A stretch of DNA of 64,000 nucleotides from Leisingera methylohalidivorans DSM 14336 (GTDB taxonomy: Bacteria; Pseudomonadota; Alphaproteobacteria; Rhodobacterales; Rhodobacteraceae), in assembly GCF_000511355.1 (NCBI RefSeq), contig NC_023135.1:3772838-3836837 (forward strand). Direction: 5' to 3'. Within the stretch, counting starts at the first letter, position 1, and each line of letters begins with the position of its first letter. Below the pieces are notes generated by a model. It was not told the origin of the DNA and did not search any database. It saw nothing but the letters and a program-made list of their open reading frames with translations. This document shows positions 54,872-61,824 of this stretch, piece by piece. The position numbers were made by a program, and so were the translations under genes.

Positions 54872-55421
54872 CCCCGCGCGAGATCCAAGGGAAGACCTGG
54901 TCAATCACTTGGGGGCCCTGCGCGCCTTTGCCCTCAGCCTTGCCCGCAACGGCGCCACTGCCGATGATCTGGTGCAGGATACGCTGGTCAAGGCCTGGAC
55001 CAATATCGACAAGTTCAATCCCGGGTCGAACATGCGGGCCTGGCTGTTCACTATTTTGCGCAATACCTATTACTCTTTGCGCCGCAAGCGCAAGCGCGAG
55101 GTGGAGGATTCGGATGGCGTATTGTCCGGCACCCTGGCGCAAAAGCCCGATCACGACGGGCGGCTGCACATGCGCGATTTCAACGCGGCCTTTGCGCTAT
55201 TGAACGACGAGCAGCGTGAAGCGCTGGTGCTGGTCGGCGCGGGCGGATTCTCCTACGATGAGGCCGCAAAGATGTGCGGCGTGAAAACCGGCACTATCAA
55301 GAGCCGGGTGAACCGCGCCCGTGCCCGACTGGCTGAGCTGATGGAACTGGATGATAACAGCAAGATGGAACTGACTGATACGGTCACGGCTGGGATCGTT
55401 GCTCAGCAAAGCGCCGCATGA
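54864..55421 (+). CDS. ecfG: EcfG-family (ECF15) sigma factor, copy 1
   Basis: A 185-residue ECF sigma factor of the EcfG type. Region 2 has LVNHLGALRAFALSLARN, ADDLVQDTLVKAWTNIDKF and MRAWLFTILRNTYYSLRRKRKREVED; region 4 has LVLVGAGGFSYDEAAKMCGVKTGTIKSRVNRARARL. It directs RNA polymerase to GGAAC-N16/17-CGTT promoters. It overlaps nepR1 and, by 4 nt (ATGA), the downstream kinase. It closely resembles copy 2 at 59941-60489 over its full length. Confidence 0.96.
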   Translation: MTDPARDPREDLVNHLGALRAFALSLARNGATADDLVQDTLVKAWTNIDKFNPGSNMRAWLFTILRNTYYSLRRKRKREVEDSDGVLSGTLAQKPDHDGRLHMRDFNAAFALLNDEQREALVLVGAGGFSYDEAAKMCGVKTGTIKSRVNRARARLAELMELDDNSKMELTDTVTAGIVAQQSAA

Positions 55422-57190
55422 TCAAAATTCCGCGGCTGCAAGCCGGCAGCTTGCTGGTACGTTTGGCTGCGCTGATGACATTTGCGCTGCTGCCGCTGGG
55501 CCTGATCGCTCTGTATCAAACCAACGCTGTAGTTGCGGAAGCCAACCGGCTGTCGCATGCATCATTGCTGGCCCATACCCAGCAGGCCGCTGCCAGGGAG
55601 CGGGAACTGTTGCAGCGGGCCGGCGGCGCCACCGAAGGGCTGGCCGCCGCGATCCTGCCGGTATTCGGCAGTGGCGGAGATTGTGCAGACCTCATGAAAG
55701 CGTTTACGCAGGGGCAAAACCCGTTCACTTTTGCAGCCTTCATCACGCCCGACGGTCAGATGGAATGCACCTCGGACGGCAGCATCGGGGATATTTCCGA
55801 AAAGTGGCTGTTTCTAAAGGCCCAGCAAGCCTCCCGCCTTTCGTTTGCAGCAGGCCAGGGCATATTGGGCAAAGGTGGCCCTCAACTGGTGGCAACCAGC
55901 CCGGTGCAGCGCGACGGTATCCTGCTTGGCTATGTCTCCATCGCGGTCCCGCACCAATTGACCAATTCACTGGCGGGCACAAAATGGGCCGAACAGGGCA
56001 TCCGGTTTGTCACCTTGGACGCGCAAGGGGAGATTCTCTCCGCCAGCGTGCCGCAGGAGCAGGCCGCACAGTCACTTCCGGTTTCGGTACCTCGCCGCGA
56101 ACTGCTGCTCCGCGCCGGCGGCACATTTTTTGAAGATGCGCGGTCCGGCCAAGAGCGTTTCTTTGCGGTCAGTGAAATTCTCCCCGGCCAGGTTGCCGTC
56201 GTCGGCAGTTGGCCGGTGGAAAACGCCATGTCGGTGAGCGCAAGCCCGACCTCATGGATGACGCTGGCATTTCCGGTCCTGATGTGGCTTGCCGGCATTT
56301 CCGTTGCTGTTCTCGGCTTGCAGCAGATGGTGATCCGCCACTTAAGCGCATTGCGCCGGGCAATGCGACGGTATGCGCTGGGAGAGCGGGATGACCCGAA
56401 TCTCAATCTGAAAAGCCCCCCGCGCGAATTCGATGAGGCCCGGCTGTCCTTTAACCGCATGGTGGCAATCCTCAGCGAAGCAGAGAGACGGCGCGAGCTT
56501 GACCTTGATGAAAAGACCATGCTGCTGCGCGAAGTTCATCACCGGGTGAAAAACAACCTCCAGCTTGTGGCGTCCATCATGAACATGCAGGGGCGGAACG
56601 CGCAGACTCCCGAAGCCCGGCGTATGCTGTCACAGCTGCAGCGGCGGGTGCGCGGGCTGGCTACAATCCACCGCAGCCTGAATACCAATCCCGACGTTTC
56701 CACAGTGGACAGCCGCGAACTGATCAACGAACTGATCGCGGAGATCGGTTCGATGAACGCCGGTACCGGACAGGATGTGGTGATCGAAACGGATCTCGCT
56801 CAGGTGCCGCTCAGCCAGGATCAGGGAGTAACCCTGTCAATGCTGGTATCAGAGGCGATGACCAATGCCGTGAAATATATCGGTGTGCCTGAAGGGGGGC
56901 GGCCGGAAATCAAAGTCAGCCTGCGCGAAACAGCCAAGAACTGGCTGGAGCTGGAATTGACCAACACCAAAGGGCAGCCCCTGCTGGATCCGGAGGAGGA
57001 CGTCGGCGGATCTGGAATCGGCGCACGGCTGATGACGGCTTTTGCGACGCAGCTCGACGGAAAAGGCGTCACTCAGGAGACAGAAGACACGTATACGTAC
57101 CGGCTCGGCTTCCCCGCCGTTGCCGGGGCCGCTCCTCCAGAAGCCGATACGCAGGAACAGAAACAAGATGCAACAGAGCCTGCCGCCTGA
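55418..57190 (+). CDS. HisKA_2-type sensor histidine kinase (probable PhyR kinase)
   Basis: A 590-residue membrane sensor kinase. TM1 is about residues 11-33, a periplasmic domain follows to about 280 (with Cys89 and Cys117), TM2 is about 281-302, and a HAMP-like segment leads to the HisKA_2 dimerisation domain with phospho-acceptor His374 in REVHHRVKNNLQ. The kinase domain has LVSEAMTNAVKYI (N box) and GGSGIGARL (G box). It is co-transcribed and overlaps ecfG1, so it is the prime candidate to phosphorylate PhyR. No second kinase accompanies nepR2/ecfG2. Confidence 0.93.
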   Translation: MIKIPRLQAGSLLVRLAALMTFALLPLGLIALYQTNAVVAEANRLSHASLLAHTQQAAARERELLQRAGGATEGLAAAILPVFGSGGDCADLMKAFTQGQNPFTFAAFITPDGQMECTSDGSIGDISEKWLFLKAQQASRLSFAAGQGILGKGGPQLVATSPVQRDGILLGYVSIAVPHQLTNSLAGTKWAEQGIRFVTLDAQGEILSASVPQEQAAQSLPVSVPRRELLLRAGGTFFEDARSGQERFFAVSEILPGQVAVVGSWPVENAMSVSASPTSWMTLAFPVLMWLAGISVAVLGLQQMVIRHLSALRRAMRRYALGERDDPNLNLKSPPREFDEARLSFNRMVAILSEAERRRELDLDEKTMLLREVHHRVKNNLQLVASIMNMQGRNAQTPEARRMLSQLQRRVRGLATIHRSLNTNPDVSTVDSRELINELIAEIGSMNAGTGQDVVIETDLAQVPLSQDQGVTLSMLVSEAMTNAVKYIGVPEGGRPEIKVSLRETAKNWLELELTNTKGQPLLDPEEDVGGSGIGARLMTAFATQLDGKGVTQETEDTYTYRLGFPAVAGAAPPEADTQEQKQDATEPAA

Positions 57191-58655
57191 AGAACACCGC
57201 TGCGGGGAATTCGCAGTGCTGATCACAGCGGAGCAAGCCTGGCCTGCCTTTGAACGCGCGGTGCTGGATGCCCGTCGCGAGATCATTGCCAGCTTCCGCC
57301 TGTTCGATTTCGCCACCCGCCTGCTGAGCCCCGAGGCGCAGAAAACCGGCGGAAACTGGGCCGATCTGATTACGGATGCGCTGCGTCGCGGGGTGCGGGT
57401 CCGCCTGGTTGTAAGCGACTTTGATCCGGTCATGGCAGCGCCCCTGCATGCCGCCGCACAAAAGACCCTTGAGCAGGCGCAAGAGATCGCGGCACAGCTC
57501 AGCCCGGAACAGGTTGCGCTGTTATCAGTCTCCGCCGCGTTGCATCCAGCGCGGGCGGGGCTATTGCCGCGGCTTGCCTTTTCACCCTTTGTTTTGCGCA
57601 AGCTGCGCAAACTCCCCAAGCGATTGCGGCCCGCTGCGGCCAGCCGTCAACGGCTGCCGCAGCTCTGTCCGGTTTCGCAACATCAAAAAATTGCAGTGAT
57701 CGACCGCGAGGTTCTTTATATCGGCGGCCTGGATCTGAACCGGCGCCGCTTTGACACCCAAGCCCATGACCAGCCAGCGCATGAGACCTGGGCTGATGTC
57801 CAATTGATGCTGCGCGGCCCAGAAGCCGAGGAGGCTGCAAGCCATCTGGAGCGGTTCCAGGACGAAACCGCGCTGCGCAGGCGGCCGCCCCAAGGCAAGC
57901 ATATACGCCGCACCCTGTCTGTACCGCGCCGCGGCGGTTTTTGGGCTCTGTCGCCGCGGACTGTTCTGAAGGAAATCGAAGAAGACCACCTTGAGGCCTT
58001 CGGACAGGCGCGGCACCTGATTTACTTGGAAACCCAGTACTTTCGTTCCAGCCCCATAGCCCGCGGGCTGGCCGATGCCGCACGCCGCAACCCGGATTTA
58101 TCACTGATCCTGATCCTTCCGGCACTGCCTGAAGAGGTCGCCTTTAATGAAGACTGCGGGCTGGATGCGCGCTACGGCATGGCGTTGCAGGCTGAAGCGC
58201 TGCAGGAGGTAAGCGCCGCCTTCGGGGGCCGCGCCTGTATTGCCAGCCCGGTGCAGCGGCGCATGGCAGCTCGTGTATCGCCCTCGGTTCTGGCGGGATC
58301 TCCGATGATCTATCTGCACAGCAAGGTTCTGCTTGCCGACCAGAATTTTGCCATGGTGGGCTCGGCCAATCTGAACGGGCGCTCGATGCGATGGGATACT
58401 GAGGCCGCCCTGCGGATCACGCAGCAAGACAGGATCGGGCAGCTGTGGCATGCGCTGGCGCGGCATTGGTGGCAAGAAGACCTTCCGGCCGAAGCACTGG
58501 ACCCGGTCTGTGCAGCCGCATGGTGGCAGCAGGAGATCCGCCGTAACAAGATCCGCCGCCCGGAGGCGCGCCGCGGGCTTCTGGTACCGCATGACCCGGA
58601 CAGGATGGCAGAGCTTCAGCAGCCTTTGCCTGGCGCGACCGAAGACATCGTCTGA
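57168..58655 (+). CDS. Phospholipase D-like protein with two HKD motifs
   Basis: A 495-residue PLD-superfamily protein. Both catalytic motifs are intact: HQKIAVIDREVLYIGGLDLN (about 172-191) and HSKVLLADQNFAMVGSANLN (about 384-403). Relatives hydrolyse phosphatidylcholine or transfer phosphatidyl groups (cardiolipin synthase-like). There is no signal peptide or obvious membrane anchor. The start at 57168 lies inside the 3' end of the kinase gene (23-nt overlap), so the enzyme belongs to the GSR operon. A role in membrane remodelling during stress is inferred. Confidence 0.9.
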   Translation: MQQSLPPEEHRCGEFAVLITAEQAWPAFERAVLDARREIIASFRLFDFATRLLSPEAQKTGGNWADLITDALRRGVRVRLVVSDFDPVMAAPLHAAAQKTLEQAQEIAAQLSPEQVALLSVSAALHPARAGLLPRLAFSPFVLRKLRKLPKRLRPAAASRQRLPQLCPVSQHQKIAVIDREVLYIGGLDLNRRRFDTQAHDQPAHETWADVQLMLRGPEAEEAASHLERFQDETALRRRPPQGKHIRRTLSVPRRGGFWALSPRTVLKEIEEDHLEAFGQARHLIYLETQYFRSSPIARGLADAARRNPDLSLILILPALPEEVAFNEDCGLDARYGMALQAEALQEVSAAFGGRACIASPVQRRMAARVSPSVLAGSPMIYLHSKVLLADQNFAMVGSANLNGRSMRWDTEAALRITQQDRIGQLWHALARHWWQEDLPAEALDPVCAAAWWQQEIRRNKIRRPEARRGLLVPHDPDRMAELQQPLPGATEDIV

Positions 58656-58700
58656 GCCGTTGGCAGCGCGCGTTGCCTGGCATGTCAACGCAGGCGGCGC

Positions 58701-58732
58701 AAAAGGCCCGGCGCTGTTAAAACGCCGGGCCT
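58701..58732 (-). terminator. Terminator of the secreted-protein/entericidin operon
   Basis: AGGCCCGGCG (58704-58713) and CGCCGGGCCT (58723-58732) form a 10-bp stem; on the minus strand it is followed by TTTT. Confidence 0.8.
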
Positions 58733-58758
58733 ATGTGCAGCTGCGACGCAGCAAAGCG

Positions 58759-58884
58759 TTACTGGGCTTCCTGGGACTCTTCAGTGATTTCATTACCAAG
58801 ATTCGACACGTCCCTGCCGAAGCCTTCGGTTGTTTCACAAGCTGCCAGGCCGGCCAGTGCGAAAATTGCGAGAAAGATACGCAT
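58759..58884 (-). CDS. Entericidin A/B family lipoprotein
   Basis: A 41-residue lipoprotein with sequence MRIFLAIFALAGLAAC then ETTEGFGRDVSNLGNEITEES. The LAAC lipobox and the GxGxDVxxLGxxI core are typical of entericidins (EcnA/EcnB), small lipoproteins of a putative toxin-antidote pair that in several bacteria are controlled by general stress sigma factors. It is 10 nt downstream of the 162-residue secreted protein gene, so both share the EcfG-type promoter at 59432-59457. No second entericidin is adjacent. Confidence 0.9.
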   Translation of the reverse strand: MRIFLAIFALAGLAACETTEGFGRDVSNLGNEITEESQEAQ

Positions 58885-58894
58885 TATGGTCTCC

Positions 58895-59383
58895 TTACTT
58901 CAGTTTCGACGCAATGTTGCCTGCGAAGGCATCGATGACGGCGGTGTAGAACATTTCGCTGTCAACGGTGGCGGTGGCAGGGTCAGTGCCTTCGGGGTAA
59001 TAGGCACTCAGCTGGTCCGCAGAGACAGTCAGGTCATAACGCATATCCTTGGACGCGTCAGGCATATCGATGTCCACATCGCCTTTCAGCATCCATTCTC
59101 CAACGCCCAGCGCCTGTTCGAAATTGCTGGCCAGCATAACAGAATCGATCTCGACATGAATCTCTGCCGCTTCACCCGCGTCTTTACCCGCAATTTGGCC
59201 GGCAAGGCGCTCGGCCAGGGCAGTTTCCAAATCGGTTTCAAGGCTGGTCCAAACCGCAGCCGCCGGGTAATTCTCGATCGCGCTCAGATCGGCCGTCACG
59301 TCGATTTCGGAGACTTTAGAGCCAGCAACAGCGGCCGTCGCAATCGCCGTCACCAGAGCAGTGGTGCGGATCAGATGAGTCAT
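58895..59383 (-). CDS. Secreted hypothetical protein in EcfG-controlled operon
   Basis: A 162-residue protein with a signal peptide (cleavage near TAAVAG/SKV), one domain of alternating beta/alpha character and no Cys. Segments are VSEIDVTADLSAIENY, WTSLETDLETALAERLAGQIAG, AAEIHVEIDSVMLASNF, then a Ca2+-loop-like acidic stretch. I cannot assign a family. It heads a two-gene unit with entericidin, preceded by an EcfG-type promoter, so it is likely induced in the general stress response. Confidence 0.8.
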   Translation of the reverse strand: MTHLIRTTALVTAIATAAVAGSKVSEIDVTADLSAIENYPAAAVWTSLETDLETALAERLAGQIAGKDAGEAAEIHVEIDSVMLASNFEQALGVGEWMLKGDVDIDMPDASKDMRYDLTVSADQLSAYYPEGTDPATATVDSEMFYTAVIDAFAGNIASKLK

Positions 59384-59431
59384 GTTTGAATGCTCCTTCT
59401 ATTTCTGCCCCTGTTGGGGATGCAGCATAGA

Positions 59432-59457
59432 AACGCCCGGGTTTCTCGAAAGGTTCC
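59432..59457 (-). promoter_or_regulatory. EcfG-type promoter of secreted protein/entericidin operon
   Basis: On the minus strand GGAAC (59457-59453), 17 nt, CGTT (59435-59432): perfect boxes with the longer allowed spacing. The -10 ends 49 nt before the start at 59383. Confidence 0.8.
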
Positions 59458-59720
59458 TGAATTTATTGGAGATACCTGCAGCAGATCAGTTGCTCATTTA
59501 TTTTCTTCCTTAGAACATCAAGCTGAGTGCAGCTGCCCGCGCTAGGGTACGAACACGCGCTTCCACGCGCGCCATGCAACTGCGCATTCAAAATCGGGGC
59601 ACGGTATCCTCTGGGCAAAGGGCTCGGACACGGGCGAGACATTGGACCTCAACTTGCAGAGTGGCATCCGCGGAGATTGAAGGGGGGGGGCATCCCACAA
59701 CGGTTACGAGGGCTCCGGCT

Positions 59721-59745
59721 GGAACCATTCCCATCTTCACGCGTT
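59721..59745 (+). promoter_or_regulatory. EcfG-type promoter of nepR2-ecfG2
   Basis: GGAAC (59721-59725), 16 nt, CGTT (59742-59745): perfect consensus, 32 nt before the nepR2 ATG. Confidence 0.88.
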
Positions 59746-59776
59746 AGCCTCTGGTGAGCGTTGAGCAGAGGGAAGA

Positions 59777-59944
59777 ATGTCAAAGCTAGAACACAACCAT
59801 CAAGCGCGCCTAACCGCGGATCAAATTGACCGCAACTTGAAGAGAGCCTTTCAGGAGCTGGCCACGGAACCGCTGCCGGACCGGTTCACCGTTCTGCTTG
59901 ACCAGTTGCGTAAGGCTGACCTTCAAAAGAAGGACATGCAATGA
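59777..59944 (+). CDS. nepR: NepR anti-sigma factor, copy 2
   Basis: A 55-residue second NepR: DQIDRNLKRAFQELATEPLPDRFTVLLDQLRKAD, with the same NLKRAF and EPLPDRF core as copy 1 but shorter N- and C-terminal tails. It should bind EcfG2 and perhaps EcfG1. GAGGGAAG precedes the ATG at 59777. It overlaps ecfG2 by 4 nt (ATGA). Easily missed because it is so short. Confidence 0.93.
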   Translation: MSKLEHNHQARLTADQIDRNLKRAFQELATEPLPDRFTVLLDQLRKADLQKKDMQ

Positions 59945-60489
59945 CCGCTGACCCACGCGAAGAGTTGACCGAGCATCTTGGTGCGCTGCGCGCCTTTGCG
60001 CTCAGCCTTACCCGGAATTCCGCAGCCGCGGATGACTTGGTGCAGGATACGCTGATCAAGGCCTGGACCAATATCGAAAAGTTTAAACCAGGCTCCAACA
60101 TGCGGGCTTGGCTCTTCACCATTCTGCGCAACACTTTCTATTCGCTGCGCCGCAAGCGCAAGCGTGAGGTCGAAGATGCTGACGGTTCACTGGCTTTGGC
60201 ACTGGCCTCCAAACCCGATCACGACGGCCGACTGAATATGCGCGACTTCATGCAAGCCTTCGACCAGCTGCCGGACAGCCAGCGAGAGGCGTTGACCCTG
60301 GTGGGTGCGGGGGGGTTTTCGTATGAAGAAGCCGCCGAAACTTGCGGTGTCGCGGTCGGCACGATCAAAAGCCGCGTTGGGCGCGCCCGCGCTGCGCTGG
60401 TGCATCTACTGCATCTGAAAGATGGTGAAACGCTGGAGCTGACTGACAGTGTAACGGCCGGAATTCTATCCAACCATCCTGCGGCCTGA
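59941..60489 (+). CDS. ecfG: EcfG-family sigma factor, copy 2
   Basis: A 182-residue EcfG paralogue. It shares long identical runs with copy 1 (HLGALRAFALSL, ADDLVQDTL, PGSNMRAWLFTILRNT, SLRRKRKREVED, LVGAGGFSYEEAA), differing mainly in the region between sigma2 and sigma4 and at the C-terminus. The near-identical DNA-contacting parts predict the same promoter specificity. It is coupled to nepR2; no kinase or phyR follows. No terminator is seen directly after it, the first one being at 60786-60825. Confidence 0.95.
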   Translation: MTADPREELTEHLGALRAFALSLTRNSAAADDLVQDTLIKAWTNIEKFKPGSNMRAWLFTILRNTFYSLRRKRKREVEDADGSLALALASKPDHDGRLNMRDFMQAFDQLPDSQREALTLVGAGGFSYEEAAETCGVAVGTIKSRVGRARAALVHLLHLKDGETLELTDSVTAGILSNHPAA

Positions 60490-60701
60490 GTGTCCGGCCT
60501 GGGCCTTATAAAGGTGCTGCCCATTGTCAGAAACGCGGATTTGTTCTGCGCCGTTTCCTTCCCCGCGGCCGGGCCAGGTGACAAAATGTGCACCGGCGAA
60601 TTCGGCAGCTGCTTGCACCGCGATAACAGAACTACGTTTCCAACGGTGAGGAAGTTGTAACGGCCAAGAGCCGCAGAATTATGCGTTCCGAGGATTTCCA
60701 G

Positions 60702-60726
60702 GGAACAATTCCTCGAGCTGTGCGTC
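60702..60726 (+). promoter_or_regulatory. EcfG-like promoter of the sRNA candidate
   Basis: GGAAC (60702-60706), 16 nt, CGTC (60723-60726); one mismatch in the -10. It is followed not by a start codon but by the hairpin-rich segment ending at the 60786-60825 terminator. Confidence 0.6.
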
Positions 60727-60732
60727 TTTTAA

Positions 60733-60825
60733 AGGTAGCAGCCTCAAAACGCTGCCGGCCCTGTCCCCAATCGGGCCGATCACTAGACCCCCGCCCGTCC
60801 CCCCCGGCGGGGGTCATTTTCCTTT
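60733..60825 (+). ncRNA. Candidate general-stress small RNA
   Basis: About 90 nt downstream of an EcfG-like promoter with no coding potential. Three hairpins can be drawn: GCAGC/GCTGC (60738-60755), CGGCCC/GGGCCG (60756-60778), and the terminator GACCCCCGCC/GGCGGGGGTC (60786-60815) with a C-rich loop and a T-rich tail. C-rich exposed loops that can pair with Shine-Dalgarno sequences are a known feature of several alphaproteobacterial sRNAs. It could instead be the 3' UTR of ecfG2. Confidence 0.5.
60786..60825 (+). terminator. Strong intrinsic terminator
   Basis: GACCCCCGCC (60786-60795) pairs with GGCGGGGGTC (60806-60815), 10-nt loop rich in C, followed by ATTTTCCTTTTT. Confidence 0.88.
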
Positions 60826-60887
60826 TTACTCAACGCGTTGTGACTTTCTTAGACACGTAATTTTCAGGGCATCGGATGGCTTTTACC

Positions 60888-60912
60888 GAAACCTTTCCAG
60901 CCACGGTACGTT
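60888..60912 (+). promoter_or_regulatory. EcfG-like promoter of the 82-residue protein gene
   Basis: GAAAC (60888-60892), 16 nt, CGTT (60909-60912); one mismatch in the -35. The -10 ends 33 nt before the ATG, the same geometry as the other sites in this island. Confidence 0.65.
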
Positions 60913-60944
60913 AACTCAGCGAAGCAACCCGAAAGGACAGTACC

Positions 60945-61193
60945 ATGAAAGCCCCGATTATCTTTGCCGCAGTCGCTGGCATCCTTGTGCTGGTTTTTGG
61001 TATCTACATGATTGACGTCGACCAGACCCAGGAGACCCGTCTCCCTGATGTGGATGTCTCCGTCGAAGGCGGTCAGCTGCCGGAATTCAACGCCGAGGTT
61101 GGCGACATCGAAGCCGGCACTGAGGAAGTAACCGTGACCGTCCCCACCATCGATATCCAAAGCCCTGAAGAAGACGCTAACAACGACGGCTAA
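60945..61193 (+). CDS. Small acidic membrane-anchored hypothetical protein
   Basis: An 82-residue protein with one N-terminal hydrophobic helix (residues 4-23, IIFAAVAGILVLVFGIYMI) and a strongly acidic, Val/Glu/Asp-rich tail of about 60 residues that should face the periplasm or the cytoplasm. I do not recognise a family. GAAAGGACAG precedes the ATG, a leader much like that of the DUF1328 copy 1 gene. It has its own terminator, so it is a single-gene EcfG target candidate. Confidence 0.82.
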   Translation: MKAPIIFAAVAGILVLVFGIYMIDVDQTQETRLPDVDVSVEGGQLPEFNAEVGDIEAGTEEVTVTVPTIDIQSPEEDANNDG

Positions 61194-61214
61194 TAGGTCG
61201 TCCCGGCTTTTTAG

Positions 61215-61242
61215 AGCGCAGCGCAGGCCGCTGCGCTTTTTT
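61215..61242 (+). terminator. Intrinsic terminator after the 82-residue protein gene
   Basis: AGCGCAGCG (61215-61223) pairs with CGCTGCGCT (61229-61237) over a 5-nt loop, followed by a T-run to 61242. Confidence 0.92.
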
Positions 61243-61530
61243 ATTGCGCAGCATCCGCAACTTTGCCGTCATGACGAGCGGAGTCCGCAACCATGATCGC
61301 GCCCCGGGCCTTTGTTTCAAGGCGTTCTTCGGCCCCGGCTCGGCCGCAGTCTTCAAATTGCTATCCATGGTCAAGGCCGTTCTCCCCGGTCAACGTCAGG
61401 CCGACAAACCAGGCATTAACCGAAGAACAACCCGTCCGCCGATCGACCCGCGCGGGTCTTGCTTCTCTGCGCGAACGCTTCGCTCGCCGCCACATAGTGC
61501 AGAAAAAACACCAACCCTTGAGGCACTTCT
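61243..61530. other. Intergenic stretch without a supported gene
   Basis: About 290 nt between the terminator and the next EcfG promoter. Frames remain open on both strands but none resembles a known family, and base use does not look protein-like. I see no strong hairpin or promoter here. Confidence 0.45.
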
Positions 61531-61555
61531 GGAACCATTCTCCCGCTCAACCGTT
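61531..61555 (+). promoter_or_regulatory. EcfG-type promoter of DUF1328 copy 2
   Basis: GGAAC (61531-61535), 16 nt, CGTT (61552-61555): perfect consensus, 53 nt before the ATG at 61608. Confidence 0.88.
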
Positions 61556-61607
61556 GACTTGCCAGGTGACGCTTATCGCAGCGCGCAAACATCGAAGGAA
61601 AAGAGCC

Positions 61608-61769
61608 ATGCTTGGTTGGGCAATCACGTTTCTTATTGTGGCACTCGTCGCCGCAGTTCTTGGATTCAGCGGCATCGCAGGCGCTTCCGCTGGGATCGCA
61701 CAGATCCTCTTTGTGATTTTCCTCGCACTTTTCGTTCTCTCGATCGTTGTCCGCCTCTTCAAAGGCTGA
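61608..61769 (+). CDS. DUF1328 family small membrane protein, copy 2
   Basis: A 53-residue two-helix membrane protein, clearly paralogous to the one at 53505 (both have GIAxASAGIAxILFxIFLALF). It lies at the opposite end of the island and has a perfect EcfG promoter. AAGGAAAAG precedes the ATG. The next gene starts 55 nt later with no terminator between, so they may be co-transcribed. Confidence 0.88.
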   Translation: MLGWAITFLIVALVAAVLGFSGIAGASAGIAQILFVIFLALFVLSIVVRLFKG

Positions 61770-61824
61770 CCCGCCCCGCCAACTGCGCACAGCAGAATGG
61801 CAGCTAACACAAGGAGTCAGACAC

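Larger units (their letters stand above)
59384..59776. other. Divergent intergenic region with two EcfG-type promoters
   Basis: A 393-nt gap between the secreted-protein gene (minus) and nepR2 (plus). Each side has its own EcfG-type promoter (59432-59457 minus, 59721-59745 plus). The 260 nt between them hold an unconvincing open frame (59527-59757) and a G-run near 59682-59690; nothing else is supported. Confidence 0.6.
60490..60944. other. Intergenic region with EcfG-like promoters and sRNA candidate
   Basis: 455 nt without a protein gene. It holds a near-consensus EcfG promoter (60702-60726), a three-hairpin segment ending in a strong terminator (60733-60825), and a second EcfG-like promoter (60888-60912) for the next gene. 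The first about 200 nt, just after ecfG2, show nothing recognisable. Confidence 0.6.

Noticed and set aside
59527..59757. 76-codon plus-strand frame between the entericidin operon and nepR2
   Set aside because: Overlaps the nepR2 EcfG promoter, and its product looks random.
61244..61807. 187-codon plus-strand frame overlapping DUF1328 copy 2
   Set aside because: Runs out of frame through DUF1328 copy 2 and its promoter; composition is Arg/Ser/Pro-rich with no motifs.
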